DNA of 7,350 bases from the NCBI GenBank assembly GCA_050115555.1, contig JASFQI010000249.1, positions 1 to 7,350 of the forward strand. Direction: 5' to 3'. The notes under the pieces are model-generated. The model was not told where the DNA came from. It did no database searches and worked only from the letters and a program-made list of their open reading frames with translations. This document shows, in pieces, positions 1 to 6,103 of the stretch. Numbering within the stretch: position 1 is the stretch's first letter; the number at the start of each line of letters is the position of its first letter. This DNA is from JASFQI01 sp050115555. GTDB taxonomy: Bacteria; Desulfobacterota; DSM-4660; Desulfatiglandales; HGW-15. The translations under genes and the position numbers were made by a program.

Positions 1-77
1 GCGCATCGATCCTTCCTGCGAACCCTGACAGCCCCCTCCTCTCCCCGGCGCCAGTAAATTCCATTGTCAAAAAATCC
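1..77. other. Left-edge sequence with no supported gene
   Basis: One + frame is open from the edge to a TAA at 55-57, so the tail of an upstream gene could lie here, but about 18 codons of low-information sequence cannot support a call. I see no RNA gene or terminator. Confidence 0.3.
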
Positions 78-124
78 TTGACTTGGATTCCGTTTTTGGC
101 AAAATAACCAAATATTATAATATT
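78..124 (+). promoter_or_regulatory. Promoter/operator region of the GntR-type regulator
   Basis: This AT-rich stretch lies 53-99 bp before the regulator start. It holds TTGACT (78-83), a perfect -10 consensus TATAAT (116-121), and two nested symmetries: TTTGG-N8-CCAAA (95-112) and a perfect 14-bp palindrome AATATTATAATATT (111-124) that covers the -10. No -35 box is ideally placed: TTGACT is too far from TATAAT, and the properly spaced 93-98 (TTTTTG) is weak. A palindrome over a -10 suits autorepression by the adjacent GntR protein, but that is inference. Confidence 0.5.
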
Positions 125-176
125 ACATTCTTTGGCACTCACTTTCCTCTGAAAGCCCACGAAAGGCAATAGATCC

Positions 177-926
177 ATGTTTTCTGACGTCACCCAGAAC
201 AAGATTTCCATTCATATTATCCACCAGATTCGAGACGCGATCATGTCGGGGAAGCTCCAACGCGGCGATCGCCTCCCCGCTGAAAAGGAACTCATTCAGC
301 AGTTCGGCGTGAGCAAGCACACACTCCGCGAGGCCCTGCGTGCCCTGGAGGCCATGGGGTTTCTGGAAATACGCAAAGGCGCCGGCGGCGGTCCTGTGGT
401 CTCCGAGGTGGACATGGAAACCACCCGCGCCTCCATTGCGGGCTTCCTGCACTTCAAGGTCGTTTCCGTGGAAAACCTCAGCGAGGTGCGCAAGATGATC
501 GAGCCGCATCTCGCCCGGGCCGCGGCCCGGAACCTGAGCTCGGAGCACGTGGAAAGGCTGGCGTCGTTAAACCTTGGCTGTCGCCGCACTCTGGACCGGG
601 GAGAGAGCTTGGTGGGGGCCCGGGAAGAGATCGATTTCCATATCCTGCTGGCCGAGGTGACCGGCAATCCCGTGCTCATGCTGATTCTCGATTTCGTGAA
701 CCGCCTCCTGACCGAGGCCAAGGCAGACCTCCAGCCGGACCTGGTGTTCTGCGAGCAGGTTCTGAAAGCGCACGAGCGCATCTACGAAGCCATCCGGGAC
801 CATCGTCCCGAAGAGGCGGCCGATGCCATGTACCGCCACATCTGCGACGTGGAAGAGGCGCTGAAACGCATGGTGGAACCGGAGGACCGCGCCGAGATCC
901 CCCGCGCCCGGGCCGATGCCCGTTGA
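177..926 (+). CDS. GntR/FadR-family transcriptional regulator with FCD domain
   Basis: A 249-residue protein of typical length for FadR-subfamily GntR regulators. Residues about 8-76 form the winged helix: I14-xx-QIRDAI, then GDRLPAEKEL around 30-39, then the recognition-helix segment VSKHTLREALRALEAMGFL (45-63) and a glycine-rich wing (68-73). Residues about 95-232 are the helical FCD effector domain. H155 (DFH motif, with E151/D153 nearby), H199 and H221 fit the metal-binding site that usually helps hold a carboxylate ligand. It precedes the aldehyde dehydrogenase operon in the same direction, 62 bp away, so it probably senses a carboxylate or acyl metabolite of that pathway and controls it. 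The ligand cannot be read from the sequence. The ATG at 177 has only a weak AAAGG-type Shine-Dalgarno (about 160-165), but the domain begins right after it, so the start is reasonable. Confidence 0.93.
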   Translation: MFSDVTQNKISIHIIHQIRDAIMSGKLQRGDRLPAEKELIQQFGVSKHTLREALRALEAMGFLEIRKGAGGGPVVSEVDMETTRASIAGFLHFKVVSVENLSEVRKMIEPHLARAAARNLSSEHVERLASLNLGCRRTLDRGESLVGAREEIDFHILLAEVTGNPVLMLILDFVNRLLTEAKADLQPDLVFCEQVLKAHERIYEAIRDHRPEEAADAMYRHICDVEEALKRMVEPEDRAEIPRARADAR

Positions 927-952
927 GTGAAAACGAATCGAGAACGTATTAT
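923..952 (+). promoter_or_regulatory. Candidate promoter of the dehydrogenase operon
   Basis: TTGAGT (923-928) and TATTAT (947-952) are separated by 18 bp. They match the sigma-70 consensus at 4/6 and 5/6, and the -35 overlaps the regulator stop codon. The -10 sits next to TTAT-TT-ATAA (949-958), a small palindrome resembling the AT-rich symmetry before the regulator gene. The operon may thus be transcribed both from here and by read-through from the regulator. Confidence 0.45.
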
Positions 953-965
953 TTATAACCGACAG

Positions 966-974
966 TTGTAACAA
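966..974. promoter_or_regulatory. Candidate operator palindrome TTGTAACAA
   Basis: A perfect 9-bp palindrome (TTGT-A-ACAA) lies a few bases after the expected transcription start and abuts the Shine-Dalgarno AAAGGAGG (974-981). FCD-type GntR regulators often bind short palindromes of this size, so it is a plausible repressor site. At 9 bp, chance is a real alternative. Confidence 0.3.
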
Positions 975-988
975 AAGGAGGTTCGAGT

Positions 989-2443
989 ATGCCCGTTCCT
1001 GTCATGAAGAACTACATCCAGGGCGAGTGGGTGGATGCCGCCACCGAGACCTTTGGAGACATCTGGTGCCCGGCCACTGGCGAAGAGATCGCGCAAGTTC
1101 CCTACAGCACCGCCGAGGACGTCAACCGGGCCGTGGAGGCCGCCAAGGAGGCCTTTCCCGAGTGGCGCGAGACCCCGCCCCTGACCCGGGCACGCTACCT
1201 GTTCCGCCTGCGCGATCTTTTTGAAGAGAACTTCGAGGACATTGCTCGAACCCTGGTCACGGAGCAGGGCAAGGCCATCGACGAATCCCGGGGCGAGGTC
1301 CGGCGCATGATCGAAAACGTGGAGCACGCCACAGGCGTCACCACCCTGATGACCGGGTACTGCCTGGAGGACATTGCCAAGGGCATCGACTGCGCGGCCG
1401 AGCCCCAGCCTGTGGGCGTGTTCGGCGGGATCGCTCCATACAACTTCCCGGCCATGGTGCCGTGGTGGTTCATGCCCTATGCCCTGGTCACCGGCAACAC
1501 CTACGTGCTGAAACCCTCTGAGCAGGTCCCCATGACCCAGACCCGCATCTTCGAGGTCCTGGATGAGCTGGATCTGCCGGAAGGCGTGGTCAACCTGGTA
1601 CACGGGTCCCGGGATGTGGTGAACGGCATGCTGGACCACCCGGACATTCAGGGCATCTCCTTTGTGGGGTCCACGCCCACCGCCCGCTATATCTACGAGC
1701 GCTGCGGGGCCACGGGCAAGCGGGTCCAGGCACTGGGCGGCGCCAAGAACGCCGTGGTGGTCATGTCCGATGCGGACCTGGAGGCCGGTCTGCCCTCCCT
1801 GATTACGTCCTTTTACGGGTGCTCGGGCCAGCGTTGCCTTTCGGGCTCCATCCTGGTTCCCGTGGGGGACCGGGCGGACGACATTGTTGACGCCTTCCGT
1901 GCCGCTGCCGAGCGCGTCAAGGTGGGAGACGGTCTGGACGAGAGCGTCAACATGGGGCCCGTGGTGAGCGAAGCACACCGTCAGCGCGTCCTCGGATACA
2001 TTGAAAAGGGGATTGCCGAAGGGGCCGAGCTCATCCTGGACGGCCGGAACTGCACGGTGGACGGGTATCCCAACGGTTTTTTCGTGGGCCCCACGATTTT
2101 CGATCACGTGAAACCGGACATGACGATCGCCAGGGAGGAGATTTTCGGGCCCGTGGTGAGTGTGGTCCGTGCAGACGACCTGGACGATGCCATCGACCTC
2201 ATCAACACCCGCGGCTTCGCCAATGCCTCCTGCCTGTACACAACCAACGGCGGCACGGCCCGGGAGTTCAAGTACCGGATCAAACCGAGCATGATCGGGA
2301 TCAACATCGGGATTGCGGCCCCCATGAGCTTCTTCCCCTTTGGAGGGGCCGGGGACTCGATGTTCGGGGACATCAAGGGACACGGCCAGGAGATCTTCCA
2401 GTTCTTCACGGACAAGAAGGTCGTCATCAGCCGTTGGTTCTAG
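989..2443 (+). CDS. mmsA: CoA-acylating (methyl)malonate-semialdehyde dehydrogenase-type aldehyde dehydrogenase
   Basis: A 484-residue cytosolic ALDH-superfamily enzyme, the usual length for the MmsA/IolA family. Members oxidise methylmalonate or malonate semialdehyde with NAD+ and CoA to propionyl-CoA or acetyl-CoA, releasing CO2. Visible signatures are APYNFPAMVP (149-158, oxyanion Asn N152), VLKPSE (173-178, NAD site), FVGST (225-229), LGGAKN (249-254) and GQRCLSGS (280-287) with catalytic C283. The usual ALDH general-base Glu of the ELGG motif is absent, the hallmark of the acylating MmsA branch, and R282 just before the Cys fits the substrate-carboxylate arginine of that family. The start is firm: AAAGGAGG lies 7 nt before the ATG. 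The C-terminal FFPFGGAGDSMFGDIKGHG block is intact. First structural gene after a GntR regulator. The real substrate is uncertain because no valine or inositol degradation genes are adjacent; another semialdehyde is possible. Confidence 0.9.
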   Translation: MPVPVMKNYIQGEWVDAATETFGDIWCPATGEEIAQVPYSTAEDVNRAVEAAKEAFPEWRETPPLTRARYLFRLRDLFEENFEDIARTLVTEQGKAIDESRGEVRRMIENVEHATGVTTLMTGYCLEDIAKGIDCAAEPQPVGVFGGIAPYNFPAMVPWWFMPYALVTGNTYVLKPSEQVPMTQTRIFEVLDELDLPEGVVNLVHGSRDVVNGMLDHPDIQGISFVGSTPTARYIYERCGATGKRVQALGGAKNAVVVMSDADLEAGLPSLITSFYGCSGQRCLSGSILVPVGDRADDIVDAFRAAAERVKVGDGLDESVNMGPVVSEAHRQRVLGYIEKGIAEGAELILDGRNCTVDGYPNGFFVGPTIFDHVKPDMTIAREEIFGPVVSVVRADDLDDAIDLINTRGFANASCLYTTNGGTAREFKYRIKPSMIGINIGIAAPMSFFPFGGAGDSMFGDIKGHGQEIFQFFTDKKVVISRWF

Positions 2444-2462
2444 CGGAAGTAATCGAAAATTG

Positions 2463-2475
2463 CGTGTTCAACACG
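2463..2475. repeat. Perfect 13-bp palindrome CGTGTTCAACACG
   Basis: CGTGTT-C-AACACG lies between the dehydrogenase stop and the next Shine-Dalgarno. In mRNA it could form a small hairpin (CGTG/CACG stem) that tunes translation or decay between the two genes; in DNA it could be a regulator site. There is no T-run, so it is not a normal terminator. Confidence 0.4.
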
Positions 2476-2500
2476 ATCCATCCAACAAGGAGAATCCGTG

Positions 2501-2935
2501 ATGATGCTGGAGAGCTTCGGTGCCATCCTCACCTTTTCGGCCGAGATGGAGGCCCTGGACAAGGCATTCTATGAAGCGGCAGCCCAAAACCCCTCTTGCG
2601 AGAGCGAAAAGGAGCTCTTTGCCTCCTTTTCCCGGGAATCGGCCAAAGGCGAAAAGACCGCCCTTCGCGTCCGAAGGGAGAACGTGACCGAGATGATCCT
2701 GGAGCCCATCAAGGACTTCTCGTCCGATACGTTCACGTGCGATCGGGGAACCCCTCAGGAAGCGGATCGCGGATCCATCCTTGCAACGGCCGGGACGCTG
2801 GAAGGAAAGGCTCTGTCGTTCTACGAGGAGGCCTCCTTCCGCATCAAGGCCCTGCCCGAGGTGGCCCGTGCGCTGAAATCGCTGGCCAAGAAGAGAAAGG
2901 CCCGAATCAGGAAACTGGACGAACTGCCTTCTTGA
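2501..2935 (+). CDS. Small ferritin-like/rubrerythrin-type helical protein, metal ligands mostly lost
   Basis: A 144-residue, all-helical, charged cytosolic protein with no signal peptide or membrane segment. Helix 1 (about 4-28, FSAEMEALDKAFYEAAA) and helix 3 (about 97-113, TLEGKALSFYEEAS) repeat the E...FYE.A pattern of rubrerythrin/ferritin-like four-helix bundles. Helix 2 (about 36-60, with E51) and helix 4 (about 119-140) sit where the ExxH iron motifs should be, but no histidine occurs anywhere, and helix 4 is Lys/Arg rich. Iron oxidation of the usual di-iron type is therefore unlikely; a structural or partner-binding role is more plausible. Three in-frame starts exist: GTG 2498, ATG 2501 and ATG 2504. 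AAGGAG (2487-2492) lies 8 nt from 2501, which I prefer. The gene lies 57 bp after the dehydrogenase and 69 bp before the DUF362 gene, probably in one operon. The family call is by pattern, not by close match. Confidence 0.7.
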   Translation: MMLESFGAILTFSAEMEALDKAFYEAAAQNPSCESEKELFASFSRESAKGEKTALRVRRENVTEMILEPIKDFSSDTFTCDRGTPQEADRGSILATAGTLEGKALSFYEEASFRIKALPEVARALKSLAKKRKARIRKLDELPS

Positions 2936-3004
2936 ATCCCACCCTTATTCCGGCGGCACATGCCCCTGCGGGGATGTGCGTGCAGGCCAAAGGAGCAGAC
3001 GACC

Positions 3005-4330
3005 ATGAGCAAGGCGACCGTATGGACCATCGATGCCAGAGCGCGACGTTTCCTGGAATCCACCGCCATCAAAGGGCGGGAACTGCTGGAGCACTCCGGC
3101 TGGCTGGACCGGCTGTCCCCCGGGGACCTGGTGGCCGTAAAGACCCACATGGGGGAGGCCTACAACGTGGGGTACCTGAGACCGGTGATCATCCAGGTCC
3201 TGGTGGAGGCCCTCAAGGACAGGGGATGCCGTCCCTTTGTGACCGACACCACGACCATGCCTTACCACCCGTGGATCAGCCGAACCCTTGCCATCGACCA
3301 CCTGGAGACCGCCAACCAGAACGGATTCAATCACGGCACCATGGGCTGTCCCGTGATCATGGCGGACGGCTGGCTGGGGACCGACGACGTGGTGGTGGAT
3401 CTGGGAGGTCGAGGCAACTACCTGGAAAAACAGTTCGTGGCCCGTGCCATCGCCGATGCGGACGCCATTCTCTCGGTCGCGCATTTCAAGGGGCACCCGG
3501 CCGGCGGGTACGGCGGTGCCTTGAAGAACATCGGCGTGGGAGGAGCCAGCAAGAGGGGCAAGATGAACCTTCACGGCGCGCTTGCCGGAGACAAGCCGAT
3601 CATCGATGCGGACGCGTGCCTGGGGCGCAAGTGCGAATGGTGGGAGACCTGCGAGGCCTGCTGTCCCGAAAACGCCATTCATGTGACGGAAGACGGCATT
3701 GAGGTGGACCAGGAGAGCTGCGTGTACTGCTTTGCCTGTGCGAACCTGTGCATCAACATGGCGGGCGTCGGCGCCATTCGGCGGTTCGACATGCTCCCGG
3801 CCCTGGGACGCCGCATTGCAGACTCCGCCCTGGCCGTGATGATGACCAAGGACCCGGACAAGGCCTTTTTCCTCAACTACGCCGTGGACATCACCCCGAT
3901 TTGCGACTGCTACGGCTGGACCGACACCCCCATTGTGAACGGCCTGGGCGTCTTTGCCTCCTCCGACCCGGTGGCCGTGGACAAGGTGTGCATGGATCGG
4001 ATGAACGAGGCCCCCGGTCTCACCAACTCCGAGGCCGAGGACTGCGGCGCCATGGCGGCAGGAGACAAGAAGCTCAACATCATCAAAGGTCAGGACGTGG
4101 AACCGCAGATTTACGGCGGGGTGACCAACGGGGTGGGCACGGACCAGTACGAGGTCCTGAGCGTGGAACAGGACCGCAGCCAGGAGACCATTCGAAAGTA
4201 CTACCCGAGGGTGGCCGCCGCGAAGCTGAAAGCCATGTATGCCCGACAACACCCCCTCAAGGACGTGGACACGGCCTCTTTCGGCCGGCCTACCGAGGGA
4301 GTGGAAAACCCGAAGCACCCCAGGAAATAA
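3005..4330 (+). CDS. DUF362 domain protein with two 4Fe-4S-type cysteine clusters
   Basis: A 441-residue protein. Residues about 35-200 are a DUF362 domain (GDLVAVKTHMGE, the TDTTTMPY region, and AHFKGHPAGGYGGALKNIGVG around 159-179). A ferredoxin-like insert follows: C239-x2-C-x2-C-x3-C249 is a classical 4Fe-4S motif, though the usual Pro is replaced by Ile. The first cluster is stretched: C205-x4-C210-x5-C216-x3-C220-P, with an extra C219. The C-terminal part resumes the family fold with DITPICDCYGW (about 297-307) and SSDPVAVDKVC. DUF362 proteins are probably cytosolic iron-sulfur proteins; their biochemical role is not settled. The start at 3005 is chosen because AAAGGAG (2989-2995) lies 9 nt before it; an upstream in-frame ATG at 2960 adds 15 unlikely residues and has no Shine-Dalgarno. 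Last gene of the presumed operon; it may pass electrons to or from the aldehyde oxidation step. Confidence 0.88.
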   Translation: MSKATVWTIDARARRFLESTAIKGRELLEHSGWLDRLSPGDLVAVKTHMGEAYNVGYLRPVIIQVLVEALKDRGCRPFVTDTTTMPYHPWISRTLAIDHLETANQNGFNHGTMGCPVIMADGWLGTDDVVVDLGGRGNYLEKQFVARAIADADAILSVAHFKGHPAGGYGGALKNIGVGGASKRGKMNLHGALAGDKPIIDADACLGRKCEWWETCEACCPENAIHVTEDGIEVDQESCVYCFACANLCINMAGVGAIRRFDMLPALGRRIADSALAVMMTKDPDKAFFLNYAVDITPICDCYGWTDTPIVNGLGVFASSDPVAVDKVCMDRMNEAPGLTNSEAEDCGAMAAGDKKLNIIKGQDVEPQIYGGVTNGVGTDQYEVLSVEQDRSQETIRKYYPRVAAAKLKAMYARQHPLKDVDTASFGRPTEGVENPKHPRK

Positions 4331-4346
4331 CCGGCTCCGGTATTTT

Positions 4347-4389
4347 GCGGCTGCGATCCTTGCAGGTTCCCTGCCGGGATCGCAGCCGC
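4347..4389. terminator. Long GC-rich hairpin after the DUF362 gene
   Basis: Two perfect 13-nt arms, GCGGCTGCGATCC (4347-4359) and its complement (4377-4389), enclose a second stem, GCAGG/CCTGC (4362-4366/4370-4374), with a TTC loop. It begins 16 bp after the operon stop codon. There is no T-run on either side, so it may be an atypical terminator, an mRNA 3'-end stabiliser or a bidirectional barrier rather than a textbook intrinsic terminator. Confidence 0.6.
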
Positions 4390-4480
4390 ACCGCATTTCA
4401 TAACCCGTCCCTCCGAAGCAACCGCCTTGGATGCATCGGATTTCCCTTTGTATTTCTCGAGTTGTATCGTTTTTTCCCAT

Positions 4481-4509
4481 TTGACACGTCTTATCCTGCG
4501 GCATAGGCT
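4481..4509 (+). promoter_or_regulatory. Candidate sigma-70 promoter for selD
   Basis: A perfect -35 TTGACA (4481-4486), a 17-bp spacer, and TAGGCT (4504-4509) as a weak -10 that keeps the key T, A and final T. It is oriented toward selD with no other gene between. Expected transcription start is about 4516, leaving a leader of roughly 205 nt. Confidence 0.5.
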
Positions 4510-4518
4510 CATCCTGCG
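4493..4518. repeat. Direct repeat ATCCTGCG flanking the putative -10
   Basis: ATCCTGCG occurs at 4493-4500 and 4511-4518, 18 bp apart start to start, on either side of the presumed -10 of selD. Two same-facing copies there could be binding sites for a regulator. Eight-base identity alone is weak evidence. Confidence 0.35.
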
Positions 4519-4566
4519 AGTTCCGATCCATTGCAGCGCGTGCGATCATCAGCGGCTGGGCCTATG
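4502..4566 (+). promoter_or_regulatory. Inverted repeat at the selD promoter/leader junction
   Basis: CATAGGC (4502-4508) is matched by GCCTATG (4560-4566), and adjacent GGCTCAT nearly matches ATGAG(AG)CC. Only part of it would lie in the RNA if transcription starts near 4516, so a riboswitch-like role is not shown. Confidence 0.25.
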
Positions 4567-4722
4567 AGAGCCGGCAGGCCGTGTCCCACGCTCAAAAACA
4601 TACACCTGCGATGGTTCGTTGCGCGCATCCATCCAAGGGTTTCCTGAAGGTCCTTCTCATACCGGGCCTGTTCTTACCTGCCCGTGCAGACCTCTTCAGG
4701 GACCCCAGTGAGGCTGTGATCC

Positions 4723-5772
4723 GTGGAAGAAAAAAAAGCACTTCGACTCACAGAGACCGTGGCCGGGTCCGGCTGAGCCTCCAAGCTGGCTCCGGGGGAC
4801 CTGGACAAGGCACTGTGCGGCATCGAGTTTCCCACGGACGAGAATCTCCTGGTGGGACTCGATCGAGCGGACGACGCGGGGGTCTACCGCGTAACGGACG
4901 ATCTCGCCCTTATTCAGACCGTGGACTTTTTCACCCCCATCGTGGACGACCCTTACGAATTCGGGCAGATCGCCGCAGCCAACGCCTTGAGCGACGTGTA
5001 CGCCATGGGAGGAATCCCCAAGACCGCCATGAACCTCGTGGCCTTTCCCATCAAGGAGATGGACATTTCCATCCTGAGGGAGGTCCTTCGAGGCGGCCTG
5101 GACAAAATGAAGGAGGCTGACGTGGTCCTGGTGGGTGGGCACAGTGTGGAGGACAAGGAACTCAAGTACGGCCTTTCCGTCACAGGGTTCATCCACCCGG
5201 ATCGCATCCTGACCAAGAAGAGCCTTCAGGCAGGGGACGCGCTGATCCTGACCAAGCCCCTGGGCACGGGCATCATCAACACGGCCATCAAGGGGGCGCT
5301 GGCGTCTTCGGAGATCATCGATAGGGTCACCCGCCAGATGGCCGAACTGAACCGAATCCCCGCAGAGGTCATGTCTTCCTATTCGGTGCACGCCTGCACC
5401 GACATCACCGGCTTCGGCCTCCTGGGCCACCTGACGGAGATGGTTCAGGGTTCGGGCTGCGGTGTGCGGCTCGACGCAAAGCGCATCCCGGTGCTGCCCG
5501 AGACCGTGGACTGCGCCTCCATGGGGCTTGTCCCGGCCGGGGCCTATCGAAACCGGGAGTTCTACGAACCCCTCGTCCGCTTCGCTCCCTCCGTGGATGG
5601 CATTTCTCAGGACATCTTCTTTGATCCCCAGACCTCCGGGGGTCTTCTGATCTGTATCGACGCATCCGAGGCCGGGGCGTTCCTTTCGGCCCTGAAGGAA
5701 CGGGGCGTTCAGGACGCGGCCGCCATCGGGGAGGTCATCCCCGGCCCGCCGGAAGAGATCCTCGTCTCCTAG
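4723..5772 (+). CDS. selD: Selenide, water dikinase (selenophosphate synthetase), UGA-encoded selenocysteine
   Basis: SelD makes selenophosphate from selenide and ATP, the selenium donor for selenocysteine and selenouridine. The product is 349 residues, normal for the family. Starting at GTG 4723, the N-terminus reads RLTETVAGSG-U18-ASK21LAPGDL, so the in-frame TGA (4774-4776) falls exactly on the catalytic Cys/Sec position (Cys17 in E. coli), followed by the essential Lys three residues on. Further family blocks: ADDAGVYRV with acidic Mg-ATP ligands (about 49-57), IQTVDFFTPIVDDP (64-77), AAANALSDVYAMGG, TKPLGTG, CTDITGFGLLGH and the C-terminal FFDPQTSGGLL. A reading that treats TGA as stop would begin at GTG 4852 and lose 43 residues including the active site. 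An in-frame TGA at 4717 forces the start; GAGG (4710-4713) is a modest Shine-Dalgarno. It stands alone, without selA, selB or selC nearby. Confidence 0.93.
4774..4776 (+). other. selD: In-frame UGA recoded as selenocysteine (codon 18 of selD)
   Basis: The reading frame is SelD-like on both sides of this TGA, and the triplet occupies the family's Cys/Sec site in the GSG-U-AxK motif. Recoding explains this better than a nonsense mutation, because the flanking sequence is fully conserved and a hairpin follows at once. Confidence 0.9.
4786..4803 (+). promoter_or_regulatory. Candidate bacterial SECIS element in selD
   Basis: Just after the UGA, CTGG-c-TCC and GGA-CC-tG can pair: 4791-4793 with 4797-4799, then a bulged C4790, then 4788-4789 with 4800-4801, a U-U mismatch, and 4786 with 4803. 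The apical loop is GGG, 18-20 nt after the UGA. A GG-containing small loop above a short bulged stem at that distance is the known form of bacterial SECIS elements read by SelB. Folding was done by eye. A competing GAGCC/GGCTC pairing (4775-4779/4788-4792) exists. Confidence 0.55.
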
Positions 5773-6103
5773 CCCGTTGCCGGGGGTCAAAAGGGCCTCT
5801 TTCGCTCCCTGCCTGTTTTATCAAAGTCGGAGCGTGCCTTCCTATTCAAAATAGTGAAAAATATTTTACATTATCCTCGGACTTGATCCCGGCAGGAGCC
5901 TGCCCGGCCTGATTCTCCTTTGCGGCCCCACGGCCACGATCTCCTAAATCATGGCAACGGAGATGAAAGGGTCGCCTGAGCAGCCATCCGCTGCCGTCTC
6001 CACGAACACGCTCCTGTCAGGCCTTACCTATGTCTTCTGGCTCAGCCTGATGGCCTGAATCCATTTCAGTTCCATTCATTCAAAACGACTCTGGCGGTCA
6101 TGC
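5773..6103. other. Gap between convergent genes, no supported gene
   Basis: selD (+) and the AW-S/G-E-x-x-GW repeat gene (-) converge here, so terminators are expected. I see only modest structures: CCCG-TTGC-CGGG right after the selD stop (5774-5785), AAAATA-N8-TATTTT (5848-5867), GGCAG-GAGC-CTGCC (5891-5904), and TCAGGCC...GGCCTGA (6017-6058). None has a good T-run. A 35-codon ATG frame at 5951-6058 lacks a Shine-Dalgarno. Confidence 0.4.
5891..5904. terminator. Short GC hairpin downstream of selD
   Basis: GGCAG and CTGCC enclose a GAGC loop, with flanking CCC/CGG able to extend the stem with one bulge. It lies about 120 bp after the selD stop and has no T-run, so a terminator role is only possible. 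Confidence 0.25.

Larger units (their letters stand above)
4390..4722 (+). other. Long upstream region and leader of selD
   Basis: About 330 bp with no convincing gene. It holds the promoter-like TTGACA site, a direct repeat and an inverted repeat (listed separately). Weak frames crossing it have no domain and no Shine-Dalgarno. I looked for a tRNA-Sec-like gene and saw no long acceptor stem paired with a TTCRA T-loop. If the promoter call is right, the selD mRNA has a leader of about 200 nt. Confidence 0.4.

Noticed and set aside
953..2383. Long - strand frame opposite the aldehyde dehydrogenase
   Set aside because: A His/Gly/Val-rich mirror of a GC-rich coding strand; no recognisable domain.
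2960..3004. Upstream ATG start for the DUF362 protein
   Set aside because: The 15 extra residues are unlike the family and lack a Shine-Dalgarno, whereas ATG 3005 has AAAGGAG at ideal spacing.
2945..4549. Long - strand frame opposite the DUF362 gene
   Set aside because: Again antisense composition bias in GC-rich coding DNA; the + strand gene has clear family motifs.
4391..4722. tRNA-Sec (selC) or other tRNA in the selD upstream gap
   Set aside because: No TTCRA T-loop within a matching arm and no long acceptor stem were found.
4581..5120. A 179-residue + frame with a hydrophobic N-terminal stretch
   Set aside because: Most of it overlaps selD in another frame and is Arg/Gly-rich out-of-frame sequence; no Shine-Dalgarno or domain.
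4852..5772. SelD as a 306-residue protein starting at GTG 4852
   Set aside because: This start falls inside a conserved block and drops the catalytic Sec/Lys region, which is intact upstream across the UGA.
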